A stretch of 64,000 nt of DNA from Variovorax paradoxus. GTDB taxonomy: Bacteria > Pseudomonadota > Gammaproteobacteria > Burkholderiales > Burkholderiaceae_C. The translations under genes and the position numbers were made by a program. Shown one piece after another: positions 34,432 through 44,247 of the stretch; position 1 is the stretch's first letter, and each line of letters opens with the position of its first letter. The stretch is from NCBI GenBank assembly GCA_016806145.1, contig CP063167.1, positions 310,001 through 374,000 of the forward strand, given 5' to 3'. The notes under the pieces are model-generated. The model was not told the origin of the DNA, made no database searches, and saw only the letters and a list, made by a program, of their open reading frames with translations.

Positions 34432-35286
34432 TTAGAAAAAACTGGCGCGGGCTTCCATCGCCAGCGCGCCGTCATGGTTGCGTGCCCACAGTTTCTGCGA
34501 ACCGTCGGCCTCGGCCTTGCCGCACAGCTCGAAGGCCGCGGTGTCGAACAGGGGATGCACGGCGCGGAAGGCGAAGCCGCGCACGCGGCGCTGCGGCTGC
34601 TGGCGGCTCGCGAGCCCCAGCAGCAGCGTGGCCACCATCGGGCCATGGACCACCAGGCCCGGATAGCCCTCGACTTCGGTAGCATAGGGCCGGTCGTAGT
34701 GGATGCGGTGGCCGTTGAAGGTCAGCGCGGAATAGCGGAACAGCAGCACCGGGTCGGGCACGACGGTCTCGCGGTAGTCCTCGTCCGTGGCCGCCTGCTT
34801 TCCCGCCGGGGCGGGCGCGCCCGCGGCCGGCATGCCGCGGTAGACGATGTCCTGCTGCTCGGTGATGGCGATGCCCCGGGCATTCGAGATCTCGTGGCGG
34901 ACCTTGACGAAAACCAGCGGCCCGCTCTTGCCGTCCTTGGCATCCACATCGAGGATGCGCGACTGGCGCGTGATCTCGTCGCCCACCTGCAGCGGATGGT
35001 GGAACTGCAGCTCGCCGCCGGCCCACATGCGGCGCGGCAGCGCGATCGGCGGCAGGAAGCCGCCGCGCAGCGGGTGGCCGTCGGCACCGATCCGGTCCTG
35101 GCGCGCCAGCGGGATGAAGTGCAGCCAGTGCCACAGCGGGGGCACGTCGCTGCCCAGGTTGAAGGCGAGGTCGTCCCGGTTGAACGTGGCGGCCAGCGCC
35201 GACAGGGGCGCGGCGCCGACGTCGTCGCCCCCGCGCTCGGTACGGCCGATCCAGGCCCGAAGGTCGACGGAGGTCTCGGTAGTCAT
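34432..35286 (-). CDS. MaoC-like hydratase resembling mesaconyl-C4-CoA/itaconyl-CoA hydratase
   Basis: A 284-residue double-hotdog enzyme. The N-terminal half is a FAS1-type dehydratase-like domain. The C-terminal half holds the hydratase signature TFNGHRIHYDRPYA near residue 190 and YPGLVVHGPMVATLLL. This layout matches Meh, which in the 3-hydroxypropionate bicycle hydrates mesaconyl-C4-CoA to citramalyl-CoA, and related itaconyl-CoA hydratases. It is the first gene of its operon, with a palindrome 35 bases upstream of the ATG. A CitE-like lyase at 27158 could use its product. Confidence 0.85.
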   Translation of the reverse strand: MTTETSVDLRAWIGRTERGGDDVGAAPLSALAATFNRDDLAFNLGSDVPPLWHWLHFIPLARQDRIGADGHPLRGGFLPPIALPRRMWAGGELQFHHPLQVGDEITRQSRILDVDAKDGKSGPLVFVKVRHEISNARGIAITEQQDIVYRGMPAAGAPAPAGKQAATDEDYRETVVPDPVLLFRYSALTFNGHRIHYDRPYATEVEGYPGLVVHGPMVATLLLGLASRQQPQRRVRGFAFRAVHPLFDTAAFELCGKAEADGSQKLWARNHDGALAMEARASFF

Positions 35287-35321
35287 GGCCGCAGCATTGC
35301 CCGATCCGGCGGAATGCGCAA

Positions 35322-35336
35322 TTTGCCATTCGCAAA
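35322..35336. promoter_or_regulatory. 15-bp near-palindrome before the hydratase operon, copy of the 27014 site
   Basis: TTTGCCATTCGCAAA differs from the site at 27014-27028 by one base and lies at a similar distance from the start codon (35 against 41 bases). The adjacent GCGCAATTTGC at 35316-35326 is also found, inverted, near 27098 in the other promoter. The shared pair of motifs argues for one regulator. The rest of the 123-base gap before the sigma-54 activator stop shows nothing else. Confidence 0.6.
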
Positions 35337-35409
35337 GTGCGCCTTGTTGGGCATTCAACGCGCCGGCAGCCGCCCGGTGTCGGACGCCTTCGCGCCGATG
35401 CCATCGGGG

Positions 35410-37167
<1,758 letters not shown>

Positions 37168-37291
37168 CGCGTTCCTTGTCCTCGTCAGCCCGGCGCGCGC
37201 GGCGAGAACGCCGCGGCCGACCGGTCGCGCCGATTCTGCCAAGGAAGCGCGGGCGGCGGAACGCTGGTGCCATCCCTCGGCACACGCGCGC

Positions 37292-38422
37292 TCACGGCTT
37301 GCGCTCGACCGGCACCAGCTTGCCGCCGGCGATCTGGTAGGCCGTGACCGGCGCCTTGAGCCACTCGCCGGTGGCATCGAACTGCACCGGGCCGAGCATC
37401 GACTCCATCTTCAGCGTCTTCAGCGCGGCCGTGACCTTCTTCGGCTCGTCGCTGCCGGCCTGCTGCATCGCGCGCGCGACCACCAGCGTCGCCACGTAGA
37501 AGGCCGGCGCATAGGCGTCGATCGGCGCGTCGAAGGTCTTGGTGAAGCGCTCGCGGAAGGCCGGGCCGCCCGGCAGGCTGTCGAGCGGGCGCCCGCTCTG
37601 CGCGCAGAAGTAGCGGCCTTCGAGCAGCTTGCCGCCCAGCGGCACCACCTCGGCCGTGCAGATGCCGTCGCCGCCGAGCAGCAGCGCGTTGATGTCGAGC
37701 TGGCGCATCTGGCGCGCGACGCCCGCGCCCTGCGCGTAGTAGCCGCCGAGGAACACCGCCTCGGGCGCGAGCCCCTTGAACTTGGTCAGGATGGCGGTGA
37801 AGTCGGTGGCCTTGTCGCTGGTGAACTCGCGCCCCACCACCTCGAGGCCCAGGCCCTTGGCGGTCTGCACGAAGATGTCGGCCACGCCGGTGCCGTAGGC
37901 GGTGCGGTCGTCGATCACCGCCACCTTGCGCAGGCCGCGCGCGGCGGCGAACTCGGCCATGGCCGCGCCCATCACGTTGTCGTTGGCCGCGAGCCGGAAG
38001 ATGCTCGCGAAGCCCTGGCGCGTGAGTTGCGGGTTCGAGGACGCGCCGGTGATCATCGGGATGTCCTCCTGGCTGTAGATGCGCGAAGCGGGAATCGAGA
38101 CGCCCGAGTTGTAGTGCCCGATGACCGCGCGCACGCCGCTGTCGACCATCTTCTGCGCCACCTGGGTGCCGGTGCGCGGATCGCCCTGGTCGTCCTCCGA
38201 GACCAGCTCAAAGCGCGCGCGCCTGCCGCCGATGCGGAAGTCCTGCGCGTTGAGATCGGCGATGGCGAGCTTCACGCCGCGTTCGTTGTCGCGGCCCGCG
38301 TTGGCCTGCGGACCGCTGAGCGGGCCGGCATGGCCGATCTTGACGACCAAGTCCTGCGCGCTGGCGGGCAGGAGTGAGGCCCACAGGCCCAGGGAAGCAG
38401 CAACAAGCAGAAGACGGCGCAT
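37292..38422 (-). CDS. Branched-chain amino-acid-type (LivJ) ABC binding protein
   Basis: A 376-residue periplasmic protein of the Peripla_BP_6 family. A signal peptide of 22 residues ends PASA, and the mature part starts [37 protein letters not shown] and [20 protein letters not shown] are typical family segments. No LivHMGF genes lie next to it, so it must share a transporter encoded elsewhere. In a catabolic operon with a CoA ligase it probably binds an organic or aromatic acid instead of an amino acid, as many such proteins do. Confidence 0.92.
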   Translation of the reverse strand: MRRLLLVAASLGLWASLLPASAQDLVVKIGHAGPLSGPQANAGRDNERGVKLAIADLNAQDFRIGGRRARFELVSEDDQGDPRTGTQVAQKMVDSGVRAVIGHYNSGVSIPASRIYSQEDIPMITGASSNPQLTRQGFASIFRLAANDNVMGAAMAEFAAARGLRKVAVIDDRTAYGTGVADIFVQTAKGLGLEVVGREFTSDKATDFTAILTKFKGLAPEAVFLGGYYAQGAGVARQMRQLDINALLLGGDGICTAEVVPLGGKLLEGRYFCAQSGRPLDSLPGGPAFRERFTKTFDAPIDAYAPAFYVATLVVARAMQQAGSDEPKKVTAALKTLKMESMLGPVQFDATGEWLKAPVTAYQIAGGKLVPVERKP

Positions 38423-38457
38423 GGTTCTGTACCTCGAAATGGATGAAGGAAACCGGA

Positions 38458-39144
38458 CTAGTCCAGGAGGGCGAGCACGCCCTCGAGGGTGGGGAACTCG
38501 TGGTCGGGCCGTGGCTGCCAGACGCTCAGCCGCTCGGCGCCGCGGTTGATCCAGGCCACCTGCATGCCCAGCGGCTTGGCGCCGTCGATGTCGGCCCAGC
38601 TCGCCAGCGAGCAATGCAGCACCGACTCCGCCGGCACCGCGAGGCGGTCGAGCGCGAGCCTGAAGATCGATTCCGAGGGCTTGTAGGCCCGCGCCATCTC
38701 GGCCGTGGTGACCTGGTCGAAGAAACGCACGAGCTGGCTGCGCTGCCACAGGTCGCTGTCCATGTTGGTGATGGGCATCAGCGGAAAGCGCTCGGCCAGC
38801 CGTTGCAGGATGGCCTCGACCTCGGGATGCGGCGGTGCCGACTCGACCAGGTGACCGAGGTAGAGCTCGTTGAGCAGGTCGATGTCGAGCCGCGCGGTGA
38901 CGCCGGGCTCGATGGCCTCGAGCGTCTCGCGCAGCGCCTCGCGCGCCACCTGGCGATAGGGGCGCCAGCGCCCGCCGCGGTAGCGCTGCACGTTGCGGAT
39001 GTCCCAGTCGAGGTAGAGCTCGAACAGCGGCCGCTCGGTGCGCAGGCCGGCTTCGGCCAGCACGGCCTCGATGCCGGCCATGCCGCCGCGGTCGACGTCG
39101 ACCAGGGTTCCGAAGTAGTCGAAGGTGATGGCCCGGACGTTCAT
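38458..39144 (-). CDS. HAD-superfamily hydrolase, haloacid-dehalogenase-like
   Basis: A 228-residue hydrolase. Motif I is ITFDYFGTLVD with nucleophile Asp9 and no acidic residue at +2, as in L-2-haloacid dehalogenases and unlike phosphatases. Motif II is PITNMDSD, motif III lysine is in AYKPSE and motif IV is SWADIDGAKPLG. It may remove a halogen or act as a housekeeping phosphatase. It lies between an enoyl-CoA hydratase and a binding protein in a tightly packed operon (14 and 35-base gaps). Confidence 0.82.
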   Translation of the reverse strand: MNVRAITFDYFGTLVDVDRGGMAGIEAVLAEAGLRTERPLFELYLDWDIRNVQRYRGGRWRPYRQVAREALRETLEAIEPGVTARLDIDLLNELYLGHLVESAPPHPEVEAILQRLAERFPLMPITNMDSDLWQRSQLVRFFDQVTTAEMARAYKPSESIFRLALDRLAVPAESVLHCSLASWADIDGAKPLGMQVAWINRGAERLSVWQPRPDHEFPTLEGVLALLD

Positions 39145-39158
39145 CGCGGTCTCCCCGT

Positions 39159-39917
39159 TCAGGCGCGACGCCCGAACTTGAGCACGCGCTCGGCGGCGTC
39201 GGGCGTGGCGAAGGCGGCCACGGTGGCCTCCTGCTCGAGCTCGAGCGCCACCGCGAGGTTCGACTGCGCCTGCATCGTCACCACGCGCTTGAGCCGCGAC
39301 ACCGAGCCCTGCGACTTCGAAGCCACCACCGCCGCCACCTCGAAGGCGCGCGCCAGCACCCGCTCGGGCGGCACCACCCAGTTCGCGAGCCCGAGGCGCA
39401 GCAGGTCGGCGGCCGACTGGCGCTCGCCCAGCAGCCAGAGCTCCATCGCGCGCTGGTGGCCCACGGCCTGCGGCAGCAGCCAGGTCACGCCGCCCGTCAC
39501 GAACTGGCCCCAGTCCATCTCCGGGAAGAAGCACACCAGGTCCTCGGAAGCCACCACCAGGTCGCAGTTCAGCAGCCATTCGAAGCCGCCGCCGACCGCG
39601 AAGCCGTGGATCGCGCCGATCACCGGCTTGCCGCCGAACATCAGGTCGCGCGTGATGGTCTGGATGCGCTCGATGTGATGGCGGATCGAGGCCGGCGTGC
39701 GCGTCTGCTCGCCGAACTCCTTGAGGTCGTCGCCGGCGCAGAAGGCCCGGCCCGCGCCCGAGAACACGATCGCGCGCACGTCGGCCGAGGACTGCGCCTC
39801 GCGCAGCGCCTCGTGCAGGTCGTCGAGCACCACGGCGCTGATGGCGTTGAGGCGCTCGGGCCGCTGCAGCCGCACGTGCGCGATGCCGTCGCTGGTTTCG
39901 AGAGTGACGTAGTCCAT
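39159..39917 (-). CDS. Enoyl-CoA hydratase/isomerase family protein
   Basis: A 252-residue crotonase-fold protein. The oxyanion-hole segments are GAGRAFCAGDDLKEF (about 58) and GAIHGFAVGGGFEWLLNCD (about 100). A glutamate is present in FFPEMDWGQF at about 130, one of the positions used for catalysis in the family; the second glutamate is not obvious. The reaction may be hydration, isomerisation or thioester hydrolysis. It stands between a CoA ligase and a HAD hydrolase in one operon, so it acts on the acyl-CoA that the ligase makes. Confidence 0.88.
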   Translation of the reverse strand: MDYVTLETSDGIAHVRLQRPERLNAISAVVLDDLHEALREAQSSADVRAIVFSGAGRAFCAGDDLKEFGEQTRTPASIRHHIERIQTITRDLMFGGKPVIGAIHGFAVGGGFEWLLNCDLVVASEDLVCFFPEMDWGQFVTGGVTWLLPQAVGHQRAMELWLLGERQSAADLLRLGLANWVVPPERVLARAFEVAAVVASKSQGSVSRLKRVVTMQAQSNLAVALELEQEATVAAFATPDAAERVLKFGRRA

Positions 39918-39963
39918 GGCGAAAAATCCTTTGCTCGTTCGTTCGTTGGTCTCGGGCCGGTCT

Positions 39964-41286
39964 TCACTGCTTCTCGACCCACTGGGTCTTGCCGTCGGTG
40001 CGTTCGTAGAACTCGAACGGCACCATCTCCACCAGCGCAGTGGCGCCCGCGCGCTCGCGCACCGCGATCTCCAGGCGGCGCGCGGCCGCGTCCCAGTCGG
40101 CCGGCGCGAGCCCCGCGGCCGCTTCGGCCCGCAGCTCGACGCGGTCGTAGGGGCCGGGCCCGCGCAGCACGATGCGGAAGTGCCCCGAGCTCAGCGCGGG
40201 CAGCGACTCGATCGCCGCGCGCACCGCGCTCGGAAACACGTTGATGCCGCGCACGTTGAACATGTCGTCGGTGCGCCCGCTGACGCGGAAGCGCCAGGCG
40301 GTGCGGCCGTCGGGGCCGGGCTCGGTGCCGGTGACCGTCACCACGTCGCGCGTGCGGTAGCGCACCAGCGGCTGGCACTCCTTGCGCAGGTGGGTGCAGA
40401 CCAGTTCGCCGACCGTGCCCTCGCGGATCGGCAGCCGCTGCAGGGTGGCGGGGTCGAGGATCTCGGCGAACACCACGTCGCCGGCGTGGAACAGCAGGTC
40501 GGTGGTCCAGTCGGTCTGGCCGCCGAGGATGCTCATCACCTCCGACAGGCCGAAGTTCGCGTTGCGCACCTTGAAGCCCCAGCGCGCCTCCATCTGCGCG
40601 CGGAACTCGGCGTTGTCGAGCCCCGCTTCGCCGCCGAACAGGCCCAGCTTCAACCCCAGGTCGGCCGGCTGCAGCCCCGGATAGTGCTGGCGCAGCACGC
40701 TCTCGAGCAGCGCCGGGTAGGACGGCGTGCACGAGATCGCCGTGATCTTCAGGTCGAGGATGGCATCGATCAGCTGCCGCGTGTTGCCCACGCCGAAGGG
40801 CAGCACGGTGGCGCCGGCCGCCTCGAGCGTCGTGTGGTCGGTGAAACCGCCGGTCCACATGCAGTAGTTGAGGCAATGCACCACGCGGTCGCTGGGCCGC
40901 AGGCCCGAGGCCCACATCGAGCGGCCGCCGACCTCGGCCACGATCTCGGCGTCGCGGCGCGAGTTGGCGAGGATCAGCGGCCGGCCCGTGGTGCCCGAGG
41001 TGCGGTGCAGCCGCACCACGCGCCCCTCGGCGCAGGCCACGTAGTCGCCGAACGGATAGTCGGCCTCCTGGCTCAGGCGCAGCTCGTCCTTCTCGGTCAG
41101 CGGCAGTTCCTGCAGCTCGTCGAGGGTGAGCGCGCGGTCGAGCCAACCCGACAGCTTGCGCCGGTAGAACACCGAGCGGGTGCGCACGTAGCGCCACTGC
41201 TCGGTCCAGCGTGCTTCCTGCAGCGAGCGCAGGGTGGCGGGCGAGAGCGTCTCGACCTCGGGATGCAGCATCGCGGCGGTGCTCAT
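39964..41286 (-). CDS. Phenylacetate-CoA-ligase-like AMP-forming CoA ligase
   Basis: A 440-residue adenylate-forming enzyme of the PaaK type. The P-loop is HRTSGTTGRPLI near residue 92, with A-motifs LGLFGGEAGLDN (about 215), NANFGLSEVMS (about 240) and RFRVSGRTDDMFNVRGINVF (about 355). It activates an aryl or arylacetic acid to its CoA thioester with ATP. The gene overlaps the FlK-like thioesterase by ATGA and lies in a sigma-54-controlled operon. No other phenylacetate (paaABCDE) genes are present, so the acid is probably different from phenylacetate. Confidence 0.9.
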   Translation of the reverse strand: MSTAAMLHPEVETLSPATLRSLQEARWTEQWRYVRTRSVFYRRKLSGWLDRALTLDELQELPLTEKDELRLSQEADYPFGDYVACAEGRVVRLHRTSGTTGRPLILANSRRDAEIVAEVGGRSMWASGLRPSDRVVHCLNYCMWTGGFTDHTTLEAAGATVLPFGVGNTRQLIDAILDLKITAISCTPSYPALLESVLRQHYPGLQPADLGLKLGLFGGEAGLDNAEFRAQMEARWGFKVRNANFGLSEVMSILGGQTDWTTDLLFHAGDVVFAEILDPATLQRLPIREGTVGELVCTHLRKECQPLVRYRTRDVVTVTGTEPGPDGRTAWRFRVSGRTDDMFNVRGINVFPSAVRAAIESLPALSSGHFRIVLRGPGPYDRVELRAEAAAGLAPADWDAAARRLEIAVRERAGATALVEMVPFEFYERTDGKTQWVEKQ

Positions 41287-41768
41287 CGCGCGGCCTCCGC
41301 GGCGCCGTTCGCGCGGCGCAGCGCCGTGGCTTCGACCGCGGCGGCCGGCACGATCGCGCGCGAATGCTCGCCCGTGGCCACGACGCCCGCGTCGTCGCGC
41401 GCCTCGACCTCGAACACGTAGAGGCGTTTCTCGCGGCGCAGCAGGGTCGCCTTCGCGCGGACCACCTGGCCGGGCGCCGTGGGCGCGCCATGCACGAGCT
41501 GGACCCGGTGGCCGACCGACATCTCGCCCGTGCGCAGGGCGGGCACGAGGATCGCCGCGCAGGCGCGCTCGAGCAGGCCGACCAGGGCCGGCGTGGCAAG
41601 CACCCGCGGATAGGCCTCGCCGCTTTCTTCGGCGAAGGCGCTGGCCAGGTGTGTCGGTGCGACGACGAGCGTGGCGCTGCCGGTCGCGCCCTCGCGAAGC
41701 GCGGGCCGTCCGTCGGGATCGGCGCCAAGTGCGCCGGGTGTTTCGGGGGTGGCTGTGGTGGAGGTCAT
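41283..41768 (-). CDS. Hotdog thioesterase resembling fluoroacetyl-CoA thioesterase (FlK)
   Basis: A 161-residue hotdog protein with an N-terminal extension of about 35 residues. The Thr-Glu-His set of FlK-like thioesterases can be placed: Thr and Glu in LATPALVGLLERAC and His in MSVGHRVQLVHGAPTAPG. The family hydrolyses acyl-CoA and may save trapped CoA in a catabolic operon. It is the first gene after the sigma-54 promoter at 41781-41795. With the ATG at 41768 the predicted transcript would begin almost at the start codon, so either it is leaderless or the real start is a few codons inside. Confidence 0.78.
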   Translation of the reverse strand: MTSTTATPETPGALGADPDGRPALREGATGSATLVVAPTHLASAFAEESGEAYPRVLATPALVGLLERACAAILVPALRTGEMSVGHRVQLVHGAPTAPGQVVRAKATLLRREKRLYVFEVEARDDAGVVATGEHSRAIVPAAAVEATALRRANGAAEAAR

Positions 41769-41780
41769 GCACACGACATG

Positions 41781-41795
41781 GCAAGCGCCGTGCCA
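41781..41795 (-). promoter_or_regulatory. Sigma-54 (-24/-12) promoter
   Basis: Read on the minus strand: TGGCACG, four bases GCGC, then TTGC. This matches the consensus TGGCACG-N4-TTGC exactly. With C of TTGC at -12, transcription should begin at about 41769, just before the thioesterase ATG. The last gene of the operon encodes a sigma-54 activator, which supports use of the site. Confidence 0.75.
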
Positions 41796-41897
41796 ACGCA
41801 ATACCTCGTGCTTTGCGCGCTGAAAGCGGTGGTTTCAGGGCTTTTCAGGGCCTTTTGGCGCCTCTCGGGCCGTCTGCGCGCGGCCACCGAACAACTC

Positions 41898-41919
41898 CTG
41901 AACGTTCAGCTTCTGAACG
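41898..41919. promoter_or_regulatory. Candidate enhancer sites for the sigma-54 activator
   Basis: CTGAACGTTCAG (41898-41909) is a perfect 12-bp palindrome, followed after 3 bases by a half copy CTGAACG (41913-41919). It lies about 105-135 bases upstream of the sigma-54 promoter, the usual distance for enhancer-binding proteins. A weaker inverted repeat, CTGAAA-N7-TTTCAG, is at 41820-41838 between the two and could be for another factor. Confidence 0.5.
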
Positions 41920-41967
41920 GGCGGCAGCATTCGACCCACCCGCCGCGCCGGCGGTCGCGGCAGCCCG

Positions 41968-42420
41968 TCAGTGCCGGATGTCCTCGCGCCCCACCACCGC
42001 CATCAGCGTGGCCGTCATGGTCGCGATCAACGACTCCTTCCCCTCGCGCAGCGCATAGGCGCGGCCGTCGCTCACGCTGATCGTGCGGCCCGCCTTGGTC
42101 ACGCCGGCGCGGAACACGAAGCGTTCGCCGGCGGCCGGGGCCAGCAGGTTGATCTTGAACTCGATCGTGAGCACGGCCGCCTCGGGCGGCATCAGCGAGA
42201 AGGCCGCGTAGCCGCAGGCGCTGTCGAGCCCGGTGGCGACGATGCCGGCATGCAGGAAGCCGTGCTGCTGGGTCAGTCGCTCGGAGGCCGGCATCGCCAG
42301 CTCGACCTCGCCGGGCCGCACCTCCACCAGTTCGATGCCGAGCGCGCGCATCGCGTTCTGCCGCTCGAAGCTGGCCCTCACCCGTTGCGCATCGGCGGGG
42401 TCGATCGTCTCTCGCACCAT
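41968..42420 (-). CDS. PaaI-like hotdog thioesterase
   Basis: A 150-residue hotdog-fold protein. The motif QQHGFLHAGIVATGLDSACGYAAF near residue 52 is the PaaI/4-hydroxybenzoyl-CoA-thioesterase II signature (HG...H..G at the active site). It hydrolyses aryl- or acyl-CoA. The start ATG at 42420 gives a normal length (about 140-150). It follows an AraC gene by 16 bases on the same strand and ends 172 bases before the sigma-54 promoter region, so it belongs to a different unit than the thioesterase at 41283. Confidence 0.87.
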   Translation of the reverse strand: MVRETIDPADAQRVRASFERQNAMRALGIELVEVRPGEVELAMPASERLTQQHGFLHAGIVATGLDSACGYAAFSLMPPEAAVLTIEFKINLLAPAAGERFVFRAGVTKAGRTISVSDGRAYALREGKESLIATMTATLMAVVGREDIRH

Positions 42421-42436
42421 GGAATCGCTCCGTTCA

Positions 42437-43150
42437 TCACGTGGAAACCAGGGTGTGTACCCGTTGTCGCAGCGCCGGGTCTTGGAAGAATCGGCCAACA
42501 TCGCCGCCGGCCTCGGCGCGCGAGCGCGCGGCGAAGCGACCGGGCGAGGTGCCGGCGCGGCGCTGGAAGTCGGCCGACATGTGCGACTGGTCGGCATAGC
42601 CGCGCGCCTGCGCCGTGTCGGCGAGGCTGGCCGGCGAGCGCGCGAGATCGAGCAGCGCGCCGCGAAAGCGGTGCAGCGCCTGCCAGGCCTTCGGGCCCAG
42701 GCCGACACTGGCCTCGAAGCGGCGCCGCAGCGTGCGTTGCGACACCGCGGCCGCGGGCGGCGCCCCGCCGAGGCACGGGCACAGGTCCGCCGCGAGGGCG
42801 TCGAGCGCATGGGCCGCCGCGTCGAGCGATCCGTCGATGTCGATCGGCCCGAGCTCCGGCAGCGCGCCGGGCGACGGCTGCGCATGCGCGCGAAAGCCGA
42901 CCACCATGCCCGCGAGCGCGCGTTGCCGGGGCCGCGCGTCGGCCACGGGCCGCGACCAGGACGCCTGCCACGGCGGATCGTCGTCCGGCCGCCGCAGGTA
43001 GCGGATCTCGGAGAACGGCGTCGCGAAGCGGTGCCGGCCCGGCGCGGTCAGGGTGCCGTCGTCGACGAGGATGAACAGGTGGTCGAGCAGCGCGCGGTGC
43101 GCCGCGAGCGGCGCCAGCTCGACGTAGACACTCCCTCGCCCATCGCTCAC
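42437..43150 (-). CDS. AraC-family transcriptional regulator
   Basis: About 237 residues. The C-terminal ~90 residues form the double HTH of AraC proteins (VSQRTLRRRFEASVGLGPK and then GYADQSHMSADFQRRAGTSP, the well-conserved second HTH). The N-terminal part, with a VYVELAPLAAHRALLDHLF opening, resembles the DUF6597-type ligand domain found in AraC proteins of this size. The start is uncertain: GTG at 43150, 7 bases behind the LysR stop, was chosen since longer versions would overlap that gene. Ligand and targets are unknown; the neighbouring PaaI-like thioesterase is a possible target. Confidence 0.78.
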   Translation of the reverse strand: MSDGRGSVYVELAPLAAHRALLDHLFILVDDGTLTAPGRHRFATPFSEIRYLRRPDDDPPWQASWSRPVADARPRQRALAGMVVGFRAHAQPSPGALPELGPIDIDGSLDAAAHALDALAADLCPCLGGAPPAAAVSQRTLRRRFEASVGLGPKAWQALHRFRGALLDLARSPASLADTAQARGYADQSHMSADFQRRAGTSPGRFAARSRAEAGGDVGRFFQDPALRQRVHTLVST

Positions 43151-43157
43151 GCGGCGC

Positions 43158-44153
43158 TCATGCGGCGTTTTGGCGCCGGGCCACCGGCGCCTCGTCGTCG
43201 ACCGCATCGCCGATCGCCGCGCGCGTGAGCACCGCCTGCTGCTGCAGCCAGGTGCCGAAGGCCTCGAGCTCGGGTCGGCCTTCGTTGCGCGGGCCGCTCA
43301 CGAGCCAGTAGGCCATCGGCGAATCCATGCGCTGGCGCGGCAGCACCTCGACCAGGTCGCCGTTGGCCAGGCTCTCGGCGATCAACGGGCTGCGCGCGAG
43401 CACCACGCCCTGGCCGGTCAGCGCGGCCTGCGCCATCTGGTAGTCGTAGTTGAAGTAGAGCCAGCGGCGCGGCTGGATCCGGGCCAGGCCGTTCGATTCG
43501 AACCAGCGGCGCCAGACCAGCCACTCGACATAGCTCGGGTGCGCGTCGCCGACCTCGATCAGCGTGAAGCGCGCGAGGTCCTCGGGTTTCTCGATCGGCG
43601 GGCTGCTCTTGATGAGCCAGGGGCTGGCCACCGGCGTGAGATGCTCGCCGAACAGCCGCACCGCGCCCTCGGGCATGTGCTCGGCGCGGCCGTAGCGCAG
43701 CGCGAGGTCGATGTCGCTGACCTCGAGGTCGATCACCGCGTCGGAGGCGTCGATGCGGATGTCGATGTCGGGATGGTCGCGCTGGAAGGCCTCGAGGCGC
43801 GGGATCAGCCACATCGAGGCGAACGACGCGAAGGTGGTCAGCGCCACGCTCTTGCGCGATGCGCTCTGGCGGATCTGCCGGATGGTGGCGTCGATGCGCG
43901 GCAGCGCCTGCTGCACCGCGAGCAGCAGCTGGGCGCCGGCACTCGTGAGCTCGACCGCGCGCGTGTGGCGCAGGAAGAGTCGCACGCCCACCTCCTCCTC
44001 GAGCGCCTGGATCTGGCGGCTCACGGCCGGCTGCGTGAGCGACATCTCCTCGGCCGCGGCGCGGAAGTTCAGGTGTCGCGCCACGACCTCGAAGGCACGC
44101 AGCTGGCCGGCGCCGATGGGGCGCGTTCGCAAGGGGGATGGGGAATGCTGCAT
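43158..44153 (-). CDS. LysR-family transcriptional regulator, GcvA-like
   Basis: A 331-residue regulator. The HTH spans about residues 16-75 (NFRAAAEEMSLTQPAVSRQI), followed by an effector domain with WLIPRLEAFQRDHPDIDI and DIDLALRYGRAEHMPEGA, which mark the GcvA/DsdC/AmpR branch. It lies between a VWA protein gene (94 bases upstream) and the AraC gene (7 bases downstream), all on the minus strand. Its regulated genes are not evident from position. Confidence 0.9.
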   Translation of the reverse strand: MQHSPSPLRTRPIGAGQLRAFEVVARHLNFRAAAEEMSLTQPAVSRQIQALEEEVGVRLFLRHTRAVELTSAGAQLLLAVQQALPRIDATIRQIRQSASRKSVALTTFASFASMWLIPRLEAFQRDHPDIDIRIDASDAVIDLEVSDIDLALRYGRAEHMPEGAVRLFGEHLTPVASPWLIKSSPPIEKPEDLARFTLIEVGDAHPSYVEWLVWRRWFESNGLARIQPRRWLYFNYDYQMAQAALTGQGVVLARSPLIAESLANGDLVEVLPRQRMDSPMAYWLVSGPRNEGRPELEAFGTWLQQQAVLTRAAIGDAVDDEAPVARRQNAA

Positions 44154-44247
44154 GAAGGAGTCGACCGGTGATGCGACATCGCGGCCGGGGGGCCGGCGGG
44201 TGCAGCCGAGATTGTGGCGCCGCCGCGCGGGAGCGGCAAACCGCGGC

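Noticed and set aside
39964..41286. Phenylacetate degradation (paa) operon
   Set aside because: No paaABCDE, paaZ or paaG set is present; only a PaaK-like ligase, one hydratase and thioesterases.
41820..41838. CTGAAA-N7-TTTCAG inverted repeat as a separate operator
   Set aside because: Short arms with a long centre in a GC-rich gap; it may be chance or part of the enhancer region, so it is only mentioned there.
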